From assembly GCA_002224055.1 (NCBI GenBank), contig AZLU01000240.1, positions 26,587 to 61,164 of the forward strand: 34,578 bases of DNA, written 5' to 3'. Below the pieces are notes generated by a model. That model was not told the origin of the DNA, ran no database searches, and saw nothing but the letters and a program-made list of their open reading frames with translations. How positions within the stretch are numbered: position 1 is the stretch's first letter; each line of letters opens with the position of its first letter. The stretch is from Pezizomycotina sp. ARF18. Lineage: Eukaryota > Ascomycota. Positions 14,339 to 25,804 of the stretch are shown here, in pieces. The position numbers were made by a program, and so were the translations under genes.

Positions 14339-16960
14339 CTACTCGAGCTGGACAAGGGAAAAAAAAAAAAAAAAAGAATAGATTATATAAATGAATGAAT
14401 ACAACAATCTCCTTCTTAGAGAGAATATATTGCGAATTGACTGCTTTATCGCTGTTGTAAAGAACTACCAGACGAGTAAACATTTCCGAAACGGTTTACT
14501 TATCGAGTGCGAAGAAAACCAACGAAAAGGAACAGCTCAGAGCTCTTCCTCTAGTTATGTACAATGAAGTATTGACGTGCCTTTAAGAAGCAACTGATTG
14601 CTTGATGAACGCCCCCACATAAGCACTATGAACAGCTAATCTCATGCATATACGATGTTATACAGCAAAGATTTCCCATCCCGTGGTCAAAAAGGCCTTT
14701 TCTCCTTTTCGTATCTCAGAAAAGTCTGGGCAAAAAGCGATAGGGCAAAGCTAAAGAAGCTTTTTTCTGTTTCTCTCACTGGTTGAGAGAATCGTATAAC
14801 AAAACAGCGATCGCCCCCGGCCCCTCTTCCTTCCGAAAGTTATATAGACCTATATACCTTGGCTTTTGCTTTTTTAACTCTGCGATTGTAGAATCCCACT
14901 TGCGGCTTATTTTGCCTTAGTGCCTATATATACATAAGTACATATGTAATAGCACTTTTGGCAAAAGCAGCGAAAGGGGGTGAAAAAGATGGAAGATCCC
15001 ACCGCTCCAATGACGTTTCGATTACCCACGTTTCAAAAGATAATGCAGAAAGTAAGACCCTTTTTTCTTTTCGCTTTGTTGAAAAAAGCTGTGAGTAAAG
15101 AGAGAGAAGTATACTCGTGCGGCAGATATTGATAATTGAAAAAGAATAACGATATACCTGCATCAAAGGAAGTACCGTAAAAAAAAAAATTTCCTTTCCG
15201 AGAGAATTAATGAACATGGACGTCGTCGAGTCAATATAGATAAGCATTTGCCTATGAGCTAGCTGCGTCTCGCTTTTTTTTTTTTTTTTTTTTGTTTTTA
15301 AGGTCAAATGTCGTTCCGGAATTAGCGCAAAAATGGATAAAAATGTTCCACCATGATGTGGATAGTATAGCGGCCCCCCGAAGTTGTGGATGACGGGACC
15401 GCCCTGAATGGTAATTCCAGGGATTTTCCTCTTCTCCAAACCGGTGGATCCCCCAAAATTCAAGTTGCTTCAGCGCTTGGGGTATCTTTCCCGCGTGCAT
15501 GGTGCAGCCTTTTTGTTTTAACTTGTAATTTTTCGCCAAAAGAGTCTGGTTTAAAACCTATCCAAGATCTTTTGGTTTTGTTTTTTCTCCGAGGACCCCT
15601 CAATGGCTAGCCTAAGCTTACCTCTTAGATCTTAAATCAAAGGCTAGAGATCTGTAAAGCAGTCTGGTTTGGCGATGTAGTTGGATTTTCAATCTGTCGA
15701 GAGAGAGGGGTGGGGAGAAAGAAGTGCTTTGAGGTCTTTTTTGCAATTGGGCCGCTTTTCATACCTCCCTTGCCAGTTGAGCTGTATCAGGCAGTTGGAA
15801 GCTTTTCGATTTGTAAACATCCATAGCACGAACAGCGATTGAAGCTAAAAAAAAAAAAGAAAGAAAAAAGAAAAAGAAAAATCAGAAGTGCATGCTATGA
15901 GGCGACAGGAGAGCCATATGAATCGAAGTAGAAAAGGTCAAAATCACCGTATGTAGATATTTATTACTTTATTTTTTTTTTTAAGAACCAAGCTTTTTCT
16001 GATTGCTGTGACTTCCAAAAGACCTATGGTGACATCCCTTCGCCTGTATACCTTTGAGATTATAAAGCATCATATGAAGAAAGGGAAAAAAGAGACTGAG
16101 GGTGGATTAGACGGTAAAGAAAGAAAAAAAGAGAGCAAAAGAAATAGAAAGTGAAAAATGAATCTCCAAATGAAGAAGCCATATGTCATTATGATCACAC
16201 GGTATGATACCAAGAAAGTGGGGGAAGCACCCTTGATCGAAGGAAAATATTTAAGAAGAGAAATATATAACAAAGAGAATATAAACATTCGAAAAAAAAA
16301 GAAAAAGTAAAAGATAGAATAGAATAGCATAAGATGTAAAAATGAAATCGAAAAGTAGAAGTGGAAGGGATGGGAAGGCCAAAGTTCCTGGGCCAAAACA
16401 CCACTTATCCTCGCGATTTGCAAGCGAGACAGGAGAAAAGGACAACGCTGGCCCAAAGGTGCGAAAAAGAGGGACCCTAACTAGACAGTGTTTGACGCGG
16501 GGAAATTCGACTTGCAGAAGTGATTTGATGGAAAAAAAGGAAAGAAGACTGCAGGTCATGATCGATATAACAAAAAAAAAAATTAAACAACCAAGCGGGT
16601 AACCATATCGATGCCTCAAAATCACACTAAACATGTAAATCGACGATATCGTGTTAAGAAAAAAAGGAAGAAAGGGCTGCAAGTAACAAGAGAGAGAAAA
16701 AAGGGTGTTTGCATCAAAGTCTCTAGTTTAACTACTAAAGTCAGCGTGGGCTGGATAAATCTATGTCGCCTCATTTGGTGCAAATAGGTATGTCGAGAGG
16801 TGTGTGTCCTATTGCTATTCCTTGCGCAAAAGAAAACTAAATCAGCAATCTCTTATACGATCATCGCACCTATAACGCTCGAGAATTTGAGAGAAAACGG
16901 AGGGTTTATGTCAGAAACTTGATTTATATAAGGGAAAAAAGACCAGGAAACTCGCCAAAA
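12893..16960. other. Long intergenic region, TRK upstream / RTS1 downstream
   Basis: About 4 kb lie between the TRK start and the RTS1 3' end, both genes reading leftward. No conserved domain, splice-linked coding or RNA gene is visible on either strand. The longer frames (for example 14924-15463 minus and 16342-16602 plus) contain homopolymer-derived K or F runs and no recognisable motif. Notable structure: T13 at 14262-14274, T30 at 14309-14338 followed by A17 at 14359-14375, and T17 at 15275-15293 approximately. It may contain long UTRs or a non-coding transcript, which sequence alone cannot show. Confidence 0.5.
14309..14375. repeat. T30 / A17 inverted homopolymer pair with 20-nt spacer
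   Basis: A T run at 14309-14338 is followed by a 20-nt spacer containing CTCGAG, then an A run at 14359-14375. The runs are complementary and could form a hairpin of about 17 A-T pairs. Confidence 0.8.
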
Positions 16961-19513
16961 TCATCTAAGTAAAGTAATGTAATAGGAAATTACCACCATC
17001 ACATCTCCATTGTGTTTTATACCTTCCATACCGTCTGGCTTAGGTTCTTCATCTTCATTCGTACTTATAATCATTGGTGAGCCTCCACGAGGGGAGGACC
17101 TCTTCGGTCTTAGTCTGTGGTTGAAGTTTACCTGCAGACTCTTCCAAGAGCCTCCAACGATTTTCCTTTCTGCTGCTCGCGCTTCGGCGCCTTCCTGATG
17201 TGCGTGATATTCTGCAGAGCACTCGTCAAAGAGGGTTGGATTAATCTCCATAAAGAGCTTCATGGCGTTGTAGACTAGACCATGATGGTTCTGTTGTTTT
17301 GTTAAAGTCCCATTGATCATCAGTAAGAGCAAATTAGGAGCATATTAGACACAGTTTGAGAAGAGCCGTCGGATTGCGCTTACCGGTTCCAATGGCCTTT
17401 GGAGTTCTCAAAGAGAGAGCAAACATGATTGGTAAGATTACTTCTACATTATCGCTCACTAGATTGCAGAAGTATTCATTATTCCAAAAGTAGAGGGCTC
17501 GTTCGGCGACCTGTTGCAATTCGAATGTAAGTATGTGACTGGCAACCAAGTCCGGGAGGCATAATAATAGCTCTTACCTGGAAATGAGGGCTTGCAACAG
17601 ATTTTGACAGTTGATGGAAGAGAGGTTCTTGCACTTTGGCAAATTCTGCAGGGTCCATCACTTCAAAGATGTCTTCAACTTCGTTCAAAAACATGACCTC
17701 TTTAGTGCTATTAACCTTGGGCCAGTAGCGAAGTAAACCAAGAACAACCTTGACCACTGTTAGCAAAGCGTAAAACCGACCGGAGGAACCAAAGAAGGCT
17801 CTTTGAAAATGGCTAACGGGTCAAAAAAAAGAAAAAAAAAAAGAAAAAAAGTACTTACTTCTTCTGTCAAAGCCGCATCTTTCTCCAAAACTGAAACGAT
17901 ACAATACGCCAGCTGCGGATGATACATGCTCAGGCTTTTGACTTTATGCAAAGGGATCAATACCCTTGTGAGGAATAGTTTGTGCTCCTCTTTAAGTGGC
18001 AGCGCAAAACCGTTGATTATAGAGCCTAATATCTCCAACAACTCCGCAATGCCATTAAATCGTTCCGTTTCATAAATAAATTGGAAAAATACGTTATTGA
18101 TAGACCTCCGTATAAAAGATCTCAGGTTAAGGAATTTGCCGTATATCCGGTTAAAGTCGTCTTGAGGAAATCTCTCTCCCGTGGGTCCTCTGAATCAAAC
18201 AGCTCTAAAGCTGTAAGACGAAGTGATGGTCGATGTATTGCTTGGCGATATTCGTGTTGAAATCCTGGCTTTCGATAAACCGAAGAAAGAACTCGTACAC
18301 GACTTGTATGTGTGGCCACGCAACTTCAAGGACCGGCTCATCTTCCTCAGGGTCGAAGGCGTCGCCGACCGGGTTGACTGGTGGCGGAATAGGTCGGAAA
18401 AGGTTTTTGGCGAACATTTCAACCACTCGCGGATACATGGGCTCGGAAATGACTTGGCGGTTATTAGCCACATAGTCGAGGAGCTCATGCAAGGCGAGGC
18501 GCTTGATTTCCTTTGATTTCATATCAGCTGACGCGTCGTTGAAGTCGAAGATCACGTTGCACTGCTCGAGCTTTTGAAGGAATAGCTCGGTTCGGCGAGA
18601 CGGAGGGACCTCTGTATACGAGTAGGAGTTACTATTAGTAAAACGTAATCATGCAAGCTACAATATTTGAAGTTAATTACCGTGAAAACCGTGCAGCTTC
18701 TCAAGCTCCTCTTCTCGGACACATCGAATCGCGAGGAGTGCTGCCTTTTGGGAGTTTTCAATCCTTCTGGAAACGTGACATCCTTTGGTGTCGTCTGCAA
18801 GCCCGGATATACAATCTTCGTTCCAGCCTTTGGCGGTTGGAGGTCTCCTGGCATGGTCTCCGCGGCCCCAGGTGGGGGTATATGCTATTGAGAAGAGAGC
18901 GTTGATAAGTAATGTAGTCATGTGATATGAAGCGAAAAGAAGAAAAAAAATTTACATCATCGACAGGGAAATGAAGTTTATATGCTTTCATAGCAGCCAA
19001 GCGTGATGAGGTAAACTCCCAGGGAACAACAGGGGAAACATACCGGACCGCTAGGCTTATAATCAACTGAGGCGTCATAATTCTATTGATGGCGGGGTAG
19101 CAGCGGGATTAGGGTGGGAGAGACATTAGGACCAGTCGCAGGTGCTCCCGTCCCACTGTTGCCAGCCGACGGCGCACCATGGTTTTGCTGAGGAGCAGCC
19201 TGAGATGAAAGGGCACTTTTTTCAGCTTTTTTCTCAGCTTTCTCGCCGTTATCTTGGATCTTGAGGGAGAGTCGGCGGACGGAGAAGGGGAAGCTGCGGG
19301 AGATGATGACTGGTCTTCTTTTTCGAATCCCTGGAACTTTCGAGTCCTAGATCGTGAAAGCTAGAATCAAAGATTGGTCAGTTTCTAGTTTTTTTTTTTT
19401 TTTTTTTTTCTAACAGCCCCGTGAAGTTTTCGAGTAGCAATAGAAAAATAGCGTCGCAATGTTCAAAGGTCTCCAACGGGTATACTAACGACTTTCTGGC
19501 TGAATCGCTTCAT
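16961..19513 (-). CDS. RTS1: PP2A regulatory subunit B56 (B' / Rts1 type)
   Basis: B56 subunits are HEAT-like solenoids that direct protein phosphatase 2A to its targets; the yeast and fission-yeast members act in stress response, septation and centromere cohesion (family knowledge). Seen here: a low-complexity S/P/K-rich N-terminus (about 19350-19090), [20 protein letters not shown] near 18610-18545, then [136 protein letters not shown], and the signature SKGHWN-RTIHGLVYNA spliced across intron 17291-17383. Other clear introns: 18885-18955 and 18612-18680. The start is uncertain: ATG 19513-19511 (MKRFSQKVV, followed by a GTATAC donor) is the best candidate. The C-terminus is uncertain too; stops near 17064 and at 16961 are both possible. 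One-base deletions are common. Confidence 0.93.
19389..19409. repeat. Poly(T) run near the RTS1 5' end
   Basis: T21 on the plus strand (A21 on the gene strand) lies inside the putative first intron or 5' leader of RTS1. Confidence 0.8.
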
Positions 19514-20039
19514 GCTCGATTGCATCTGTTAATGCGCGAAATATTTCCCCTTTTCTTTCTTTCCTCCGATTTCCTGTCTAACAACTATTTTTGCTTTGGA
19601 GAAGAGATTTCGTTTGTGGGAAGCTACTCCTTGCGGCGAAGGAGGACAACAAAATTTTTAAAAGCCCCTTTAGCTCTAGTAATGAAAATTGAAGGAATAA
19701 ATATGATCTGGAATCCGAGACGATAAATTGGTGGCAAGCTTTGAAGCTTCTGTGGTATACCTCGTTATCGCGAGAGAGAGAAAAACGAAGCGATTACTGC
19801 TTTTTTAAATAACTAGTTAGCTATTCTGTTATTAGGACCTACAATATTGAAGACTAGCCAGCACCCGTGAGGATTGTTTCACAGAAATATTTTTTTGTTG
19901 TTCCGGACAGGGTAAAGCAATGAGAACAAATCCGAAAAAAGAAAGGAGCGGAAGAAGAAACAGCCAATAAGTGAAAAATAACGCGACAAGATGAAAAATC
20001 TTGCGGAACTTATAGAAGAGGGGTCTGTAAGGCTGAGAG

Positions 20040-20066
20040 AAAAAAAAAAAAAAAAAAAAAAAAAAA
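20040..20066. repeat. Poly(A) run
   Basis: A27, flanked by purine-rich DNA, in the divergent RTS1/TFC1 intergenic region. Confidence 0.8.
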
Positions 20067-20488
20067 GGGAAGGAAAGTGACGATTGTGTCGGGCACTTGG
20101 CAGAATAACGACGGAAGAGTGTTGGGATGGGACTCGCAAAAGGGGGTTATAGAGCTGTACCTAAACGCAGCTATTAAGAACAACTAGCAAAACCCCCCTT
20201 AAGTTTAGTCAGTAGAGATTGTGCAGGAGAAAAGAGAGAACAGCTTTCGAGTGTCTCGTTGCTTGGTTAGCACGAAGAGATAGGCGTCGGGCAAAGTAAA
20301 AGGATACACGCACAATTTCGACGATAAGCCCTATTTTATCAGGCGTGTAGGACAATCGATCGAACCCGTTGCCTTTCACCGCGTTTCCCGGAAAATAAGA
20401 ACGAACTGGAGACGTAACAGTGTTCGTAAGAGGGAAGGGAAGGCAGGCGGTGGGGGGAGGTTTGGTCAAAAATCGATCGTTGGTTTGG

Positions 20489-20511
20489 AAAAAAAAAAAA
20501 AAAAAAAAAAA
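20489..20511. repeat. Poly(A) run
   Basis: A23 in the divergent RTS1/TFC1 intergenic region. Confidence 0.8.
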
Positions 20512-21418
20512 GGGTCGTCGGACAGCAGAATGAAAACGGCGGGCGGGGAGGCTGTCGACACCCGCTTTTGGCTCTGGAAACCGATCCTCCGAGACGGTCG
20601 TTCAATTCCTCTGTTCAGAGAAGAAACGCACTCTTCTTGAACAATGCCTGTTTGACAGTACCTGAAGGTGAAAGAAAGAGGGCCCTTTCGACGTATGTGA
20701 GATGCGATGACCTTTGGAATCCTCGAACGAGTAGGGAGGGATACGATTTTCAAAAAAGATATAATAATAATGATAGTAGTAACTTGTAGGAGGGATAGCA
20801 GGTCTTGCTAGGAACCTATCATTAGCCTGAGGGAAAAAAAAGAATAGGATAATTAGATCTAATAAGAGAGAGAAAGGAACCTTAATTCTTGAAAGGGAGA
20901 AGGGAGAATAAAATTAAATTAAAAAATAAAATAAAATAAATAAAAATAAAAAATTCAAATACCTTAATTATAATACAACTGCTAATATGGAGCAAAAAGA
21001 CCGCAAGCGACTACTTTATCTCTTGCCCTTTCTCATCCAATTGGGAATTGGGGGGGGCGGCGGAAACCACCCGAATTTATTATTAATTTTCATTTAGCCG
21101 TTGGGTACCTACTCATATAACCAGCGCTCCTATATCGCCTTTTCCTGCTCTTATCAAAATGTTTCAAATAGATCACGATGCATTGATGGAGGAAGTATAC
21201 AGTTAATCGATCCGGGTACTGTTGTATATGGAATTCTAGGAGAGAAAATGTATACCTTACGACTTTACCCAATATAATTAAGCAGCTACTCAGGGAGTGA
21301 TTGGTCACATGAATATTCAATACTCACGATGAGATGTTCAATAATGACAAGTTGACTGTCGCTATCGCGAAAAGTTCTTGCCCTCTAAACATTTGCATTA
21401 ACTGGCGAAAAAAAGCCG

Positions 21419-21433
21419 TATATATATATATAT
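21419..21433. repeat. (TA)n dinucleotide run
   Basis: Fifteen bases of alternating T and A, followed by TT. Too short to be remarkable in AT-rich DNA. Confidence 0.7.
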
Positions 21434-22368
21434 TTAATGTATCAGATATGAATATCCATATATAGAGATATAACAAAGACCTGTATTCCAGGAGCTGGTA
21501 GCTTACCGATAGAGTATTATCATGAATTTCCATGACAATTCGTTAGATATAATCGGTACTACAGTCACGAACTCGATTACTACAGTCCTCCGTCGTCATG
21601 ATTGAATGCTTGGGATGCTAAGGTATTTTATTATACTCAGAAGTAATGATTCGGCAGGCTTCTAAAAGACAGCTTAGATAGACTATCAGAGCCCTTCTTC
21701 AAGTTTCAAAGGACCAAAAAGTTTTGGCGTGCCTTAGAAGCGAGCCTCTTAAACCTTTTTTGAACCCTTTAATTAAGCGAGCTGCAGCCTGCAAGGAACT
21801 GGAGCCATAAAAAAAAAAAAAAAAAGAGTAATTTCTAAAGTATTAGGAAAAGTACACCTCTCAACCATCCTCACAATAATTCACATAAATACTTTTTTCT
21901 CGATCTCGTGCAATTTCTAAAGAACTATATCGATACGTTCAAATTTATATCGCCGTGTAGCTTTTCTTTCATTCTTTCCTTTTTTTTTTTTTTCTTATTA
22001 TTTAAGCATTAATATATGATTCATGAGCGGGTTCTTTTAAGTAATCCTCATTCCCGTTATTTATATTATTTATCGTTGTTGATAAAAAAAAGAAGAAAGA
22101 AGAAAAAAAGATATTTGAGACCAAGCTTTTAAAGAAGAAACATTTCCCCGGCTACGCACAAAAATCTCGTAGCTTCTACTTGACTATACCTGTTTCTTGT
22201 TACAAATGTCAGAGATCTTCTTTATATACTAAGATCTATCGTACTCATATTATTTTGAAGCGTAGGTCCGAGTTTCGAAGTCACCTGAGCTACGCAAATA
22301 TTTCTGGCCCGATATACGAGCCCAAAATCCTTCTTATAGTTCGATAAGAACGGGGATATCGCAAAAAC

Positions 22369-23447
22369 ATGGCACGAGATCGCGCGCCGCCCACTACGTC
22401 TGCACCTTGGTTCAAGGTTCCGGAGAATACCGTCCTGTGTATCGAACACCCCGCAAGGTTGTCAACGTTGATAGGGCAATGGAAACATTAGGCGGCATCG
22501 ATGCGGTAACGAAGTCTTGCAACGGCGACGGAGAATTGAGCTTGAGATGGCGACCCGAGGATATCACTGCTCCTCCATCGAAGGGAAAAACGTCCCTTCG
22601 ACTGCTGTCCTGCTGAAGATTACCGTTCCCAAAAAACAAGCTGGCAAGACGACGAATTCTTGTACTTCGCTGGTGGAAAGGTTACGAGAAAGCAGCGGGA
22701 ACTACAAGATCGAAGCGGTCGGGATATACCCAAAACCGTTCGGTTCAGAGACATGAGCGATTTCCAGTGGAACTCCTCGGGTAACCCGTTGATAGCAAAT
22801 GTCCGCGAGAACTTGCTCTCCCTAAACTTGAACAGGATCAAAGCGTTCCACATGTCCAAAGAAACCTCTTCGGAACAAGAGTCGGAATTCGTGCGGCCGC
22901 CGTATTTCACGAACACCTTATCCGCAACGTGTACGGTTACAACCAGAACATCAACATGCGAACCGAAATGGTGGACGGCGAGACGCATTTGATGAACCTG
23001 CGGAGGCGTATGTTTTCTTCGGGCCGCGGTCGTGGGCTGGAGCTGCGAAAGTTCCTCGGGACCAGGCAGGAACCTCCGGCGGTCGAAAACGACGAACTAA
23101 AGAGTGTATCCAGCGTATCAGAAAGCTTTTCGAAGAACGGCCCGCTTTGGACAGGAGAGCTCTCCGGAACATGTTGCCCTCAACATGCACGTATACCTCA
23201 AGCAAGCGCTGCCGCACGTCGCGTATTTTTGGAAAGCAGGCCCTGGAGAGATGTCTGTGCAAAGTTCGGAGTCGACCCTAGGAAAAGCGTGGATTACGCA
23301 ATATACCAGGTTGCCGCGTTCAAACTGGACTTTTTAGAACCTCAGGAAACTCCAGAGTAAGCTATCTCGCCGTGCTTTTACTTCTAAAGTTGCTATTAAG
23401 CTTCAACCCCTACTGTATGGGGGCAGTAAAGCTTTATTTATACTACC

Positions 23448-23482
<35 letters not shown>

Positions 23483-24401
23483 CTTGGAATTGACGATTGT
23501 TCTTCGTTTGCAGAAATGAGATGAGCACATCTTCGACGGAAAGAAATTCTGGAACGATGGTAAAGTTTACCAATTTGCGAATTACAGATCCCTCTCGCAA
23601 GTCTTATATCTCAGGAAGGGCAAGAAATGCGCGAGGAAGTTGATGTAGTTTTAGACTCATTAGAGGCGGCAGGTTGTCATAATCGATATATATACGAGTG
23701 AAACAATTACTAGAAGATCTTATTCACTTCAGATGCACGACGGCTGGTATCTTAAACACGGATATTAAGATTAAATCCGTGCTGCGGGAAAAAATCAAAA
23801 TCATCCATGCTGGCAAAGGTACCGGCGATTCGCAGTTCACGATCTGATAGGACGTCCTGAAAATGCAGATGGATGCTGGATTGCCGGAGCTAGCTCTGGA
23901 GAGGCAGAAGCAAGCGAGGAAAACGACGAGGAATGGAAATAGAAGGGGAGGAGAAGGAGAAGGAGAAGACTACGCCGGAGCTAACGAGCTCGGACCCACC
24001 GCCGACCAGATAATGGAGCTGTAGTCGAAGCTGGAGAGGTGCATGACAAACTGATTCTCGATGTGGAGACGACGCTAGGAATACGGCAGCCGCGGAACAG
24101 GGAACGAATCCGGTGGAGAGTAGAGAAGCTCGGGATGGTGCTGCAGGTCGCACTAGCAGCAATGAAAGGATGGCGCCGTGCAGACAGAAGAAGGTCACGA
24201 AGAAAGGGTGAAGCGACTGATGGATAAATTATCCAATCCACGGTCGTGACTTGGAAGAAGGCATGTGTTACTCGTTTATGTTTGCAGTTTTCTACCGGGT
24301 TGTCGACTTCTAAAGCTGCCACGGCTAATCACTATTTGTTTCCCTTGCCCTCCTGAATAGATGATATCGGAGCTGCCGACGATTTTGAGCTTTTGGAATG
24401 A
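22369..24401 (+). CDS. TFC1: Transcription factor TFIIIC subunit tau95-like (Tfc1/Sfc1/GTF3C5)
   Basis: Subunit of the A-box-binding arm of TFIIIC, needed to recruit TFIIIB to tRNA and 5S genes in the nucleus. The start ATG 22369-22371 gives MARDRAPPTTSAPWFKVPEN followed by TVLCIEHPA, the usual N-terminal barrel motif. Then come AMETLGGIDAV, LRWRPEDI near 22545, LLKITVPKK near 22612, TVRFRDMSDFQW near 22737-22772, NLLSLNLNRIKAF, and IRKLFEERPALDRRALRNML near 23115. The family hallmark PHVAYFWKAGPWRDVCAKFG-VDPRKS spans about 23215-23295. A C-terminal HIFDGKKFWNDG near 23530 precedes DGWYLNTDIK near 23745. The acidic end ADDFELLE stops with TGA at 24399-24401. Intron 23357-23513 carries a T33 run; another intron ends near 23732, and one ends at 24360. 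The stretch 23870-24250 is charged and hard to frame. Frameshifts abound, so the exon structure there is provisional. Confidence 0.86.
23450..23482. repeat. Poly(T) run inside a TFC1 intron
   Basis: T33 lies between the donor near 23357 and the acceptor CAG at 23511-23513. It acts as, or lies beside, the pyrimidine tract of that intron. Confidence 0.8.
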
Positions 24402-24880
24402 TTAGCGTTCAAAGATTCCTCAGGAACTTAACAGTCCAGCCGCGCACGTGCAGCCTTTTGGCCGGCATCAAAGAGCATAACAGCATCTTGATATTGGTTT
24501 GGAATATATCCATCGCAAATCCAATTAATTCGCACTGAGTCGCCAAAATCTACTTGTTTAACGATAATATTGGAGAAGACACATACACATATATCCTGTG
24601 TCGCAGTAAAAATCGGGGTCGCTTTGGTCCAGAGTTCTAGGCCAATGATCTTTTTGCTCGCATGGAGAGTTCTGGCTGGCTCAGGGTCTTGGCAGTCATC
24701 ATGAGGCTCTCGTGTGCTTTTTCCCCTTATAATAATAAAAAAAATACGAATGAAATAAGCAAAAAAATTTATTAAAGTCACTTTCTATATTTCCTATTAC
24801 GGTAAAGTGAGATTTAAGAGCCTCAATTATAGGGAAAACTGACCAATCAGAGCGAGGCTTGGCGTTTCGGGGTCAAACGG

Positions 24881-25034
24881 TCCTCCACTTTCCTCCCTTT
24901 CCCATGTTCCCTTTTTTCTTCTGATCTTGTCTTGCAAGTTCTTTTCTCTCTCTTCTTTTCTTCATTTCTTTCTTTCCGCTTAGCAGCAAGTCGACGGCTT
25001 TTTTTTTTTCTTTCTTTTTTTTTTTCTTTCTTTT
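24881..25034 (+). promoter_or_regulatory. Pyrimidine-rich tract upstream of TRA1
   Basis: The plus strand is almost entirely C/T over about 150 nt (CCTTTCCC, CTCTCTCTTC and TTTCTTTC blocks), about 770-920 bp before the TRA1 ATG. CT-rich tracts are common in fungal core promoters near transcription starts. The distance implies either a long leader or a chance tract. Confidence 0.35.
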
Positions 25035-25316
25035 TTCCCCTTGTTTCGTAGTCGCGTCTTCTCGCTCGATACGTTCATTTTCCCATCTGGCTTACCAATT
25101 TCAACAGTATTTTTTTTTTTAATCTTCCAATCGCCAATTGTATTCTCTTGCGGATCTCTTTCGATACAATTTGCCTATACAGTACCTAGGATACTTAGTA
25201 TTTTAATCATTTGTTTGTCTACGGAGTAGTAATTATTATTGTTAAAATATTGTACTATCTATACTAGTTTTTGCTAGCAGGCTGAGGAAGTGCAGAATAC
25301 TAGTAATTGGTGAAGG

Positions 25317-25335
25317 TTTTTTTTTTTTTTTTTTT
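25317..25335. repeat. Poly(T) run in the TRA1 upstream region
   Basis: T19 about 470 bp before the TRA1 start codon, within a generally T-rich plus strand. Poly(dT) of this kind can exclude nucleosomes (general knowledge); its function here is unknown. Confidence 0.7.
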
Positions 25336-25804
25336 CCTTGTTCGGACTTCGATTCACGATATATTACTATCTGCTCAGGATTAACGACCAATCTTCAAAA
25401 AAGCGTCCTAGCATTTGAATCCGGTGCAGATATTTAGTTTCTTCAATCTTCCTTCAGATTTCCGGTTAATATAGATTCTCATGCGTGCGTAGTTTTACTA
25501 GAAGTTCATTGCCTCTCTCTCTTTATCTTCCTGCTATTTGGATGTCGCATGCATCGCATCTTATGTGAATTTCTTACTTTTTCGTCTGCAGCCTCGTCGT
25601 CGCGACAATCCTCTGCATTCTTCCCACTTCTCTTTGTAATTTGTAATTTGATTAGGACTGGAAATTATTAACACTTATTTCCCTTCTTTCTTTTTCCTCT
25701 CTTAAAAAGAAACCTGATCGACGGGAAGCGAACTCCGTAATCGAAACCTCCCTTCACACTTCCTATCCTCAACTTTATCAAGGCTATCGCCGCCCTCGAT
25801 CATC

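Larger units (their letters stand above)
19514..22368. other. Divergent intergenic region RTS1 / TFC1
   Basis: About 2.85 kb separate the two divergent starts, so both promoters must lie here. There is no recognisable coding sequence or RNA gene. Homopolymers include A27 at 20040-20066, A23 at 20489-20511, an AAATAAAA-type tract near 20915-20955 and an alternating TA run at 21419-21433. Confidence 0.55.
24402..25804. other. Intergenic region TFC1 / TRA1, no supported gene
   Basis: About 1.4 kb between two rightward genes, holding the TFC1 3' UTR and the TRA1 promoter and leader. One uninterrupted minus-strand frame of 117 codons (24428-24781) is present. It has a hydrophobic start and several Cys residues but no family motif or neighbouring exon that I recognise, so I do not call it a gene. 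Confidence 0.5.

Noticed and set aside
14924-15463. 179-codon minus-strand frame in the TRK-RTS1 gap
   Set aside because: It includes a homopolymer-derived lysine run, has no recognisable domain or start context, and shows no linked exons.
16070-16682. Hydrophobic F/S/L-rich minus-strand frames that resemble membrane proteins
   Set aside because: They are reverse readings of purine-rich (A/G) DNA, which always yields F, S and L codons. There is no family motif.
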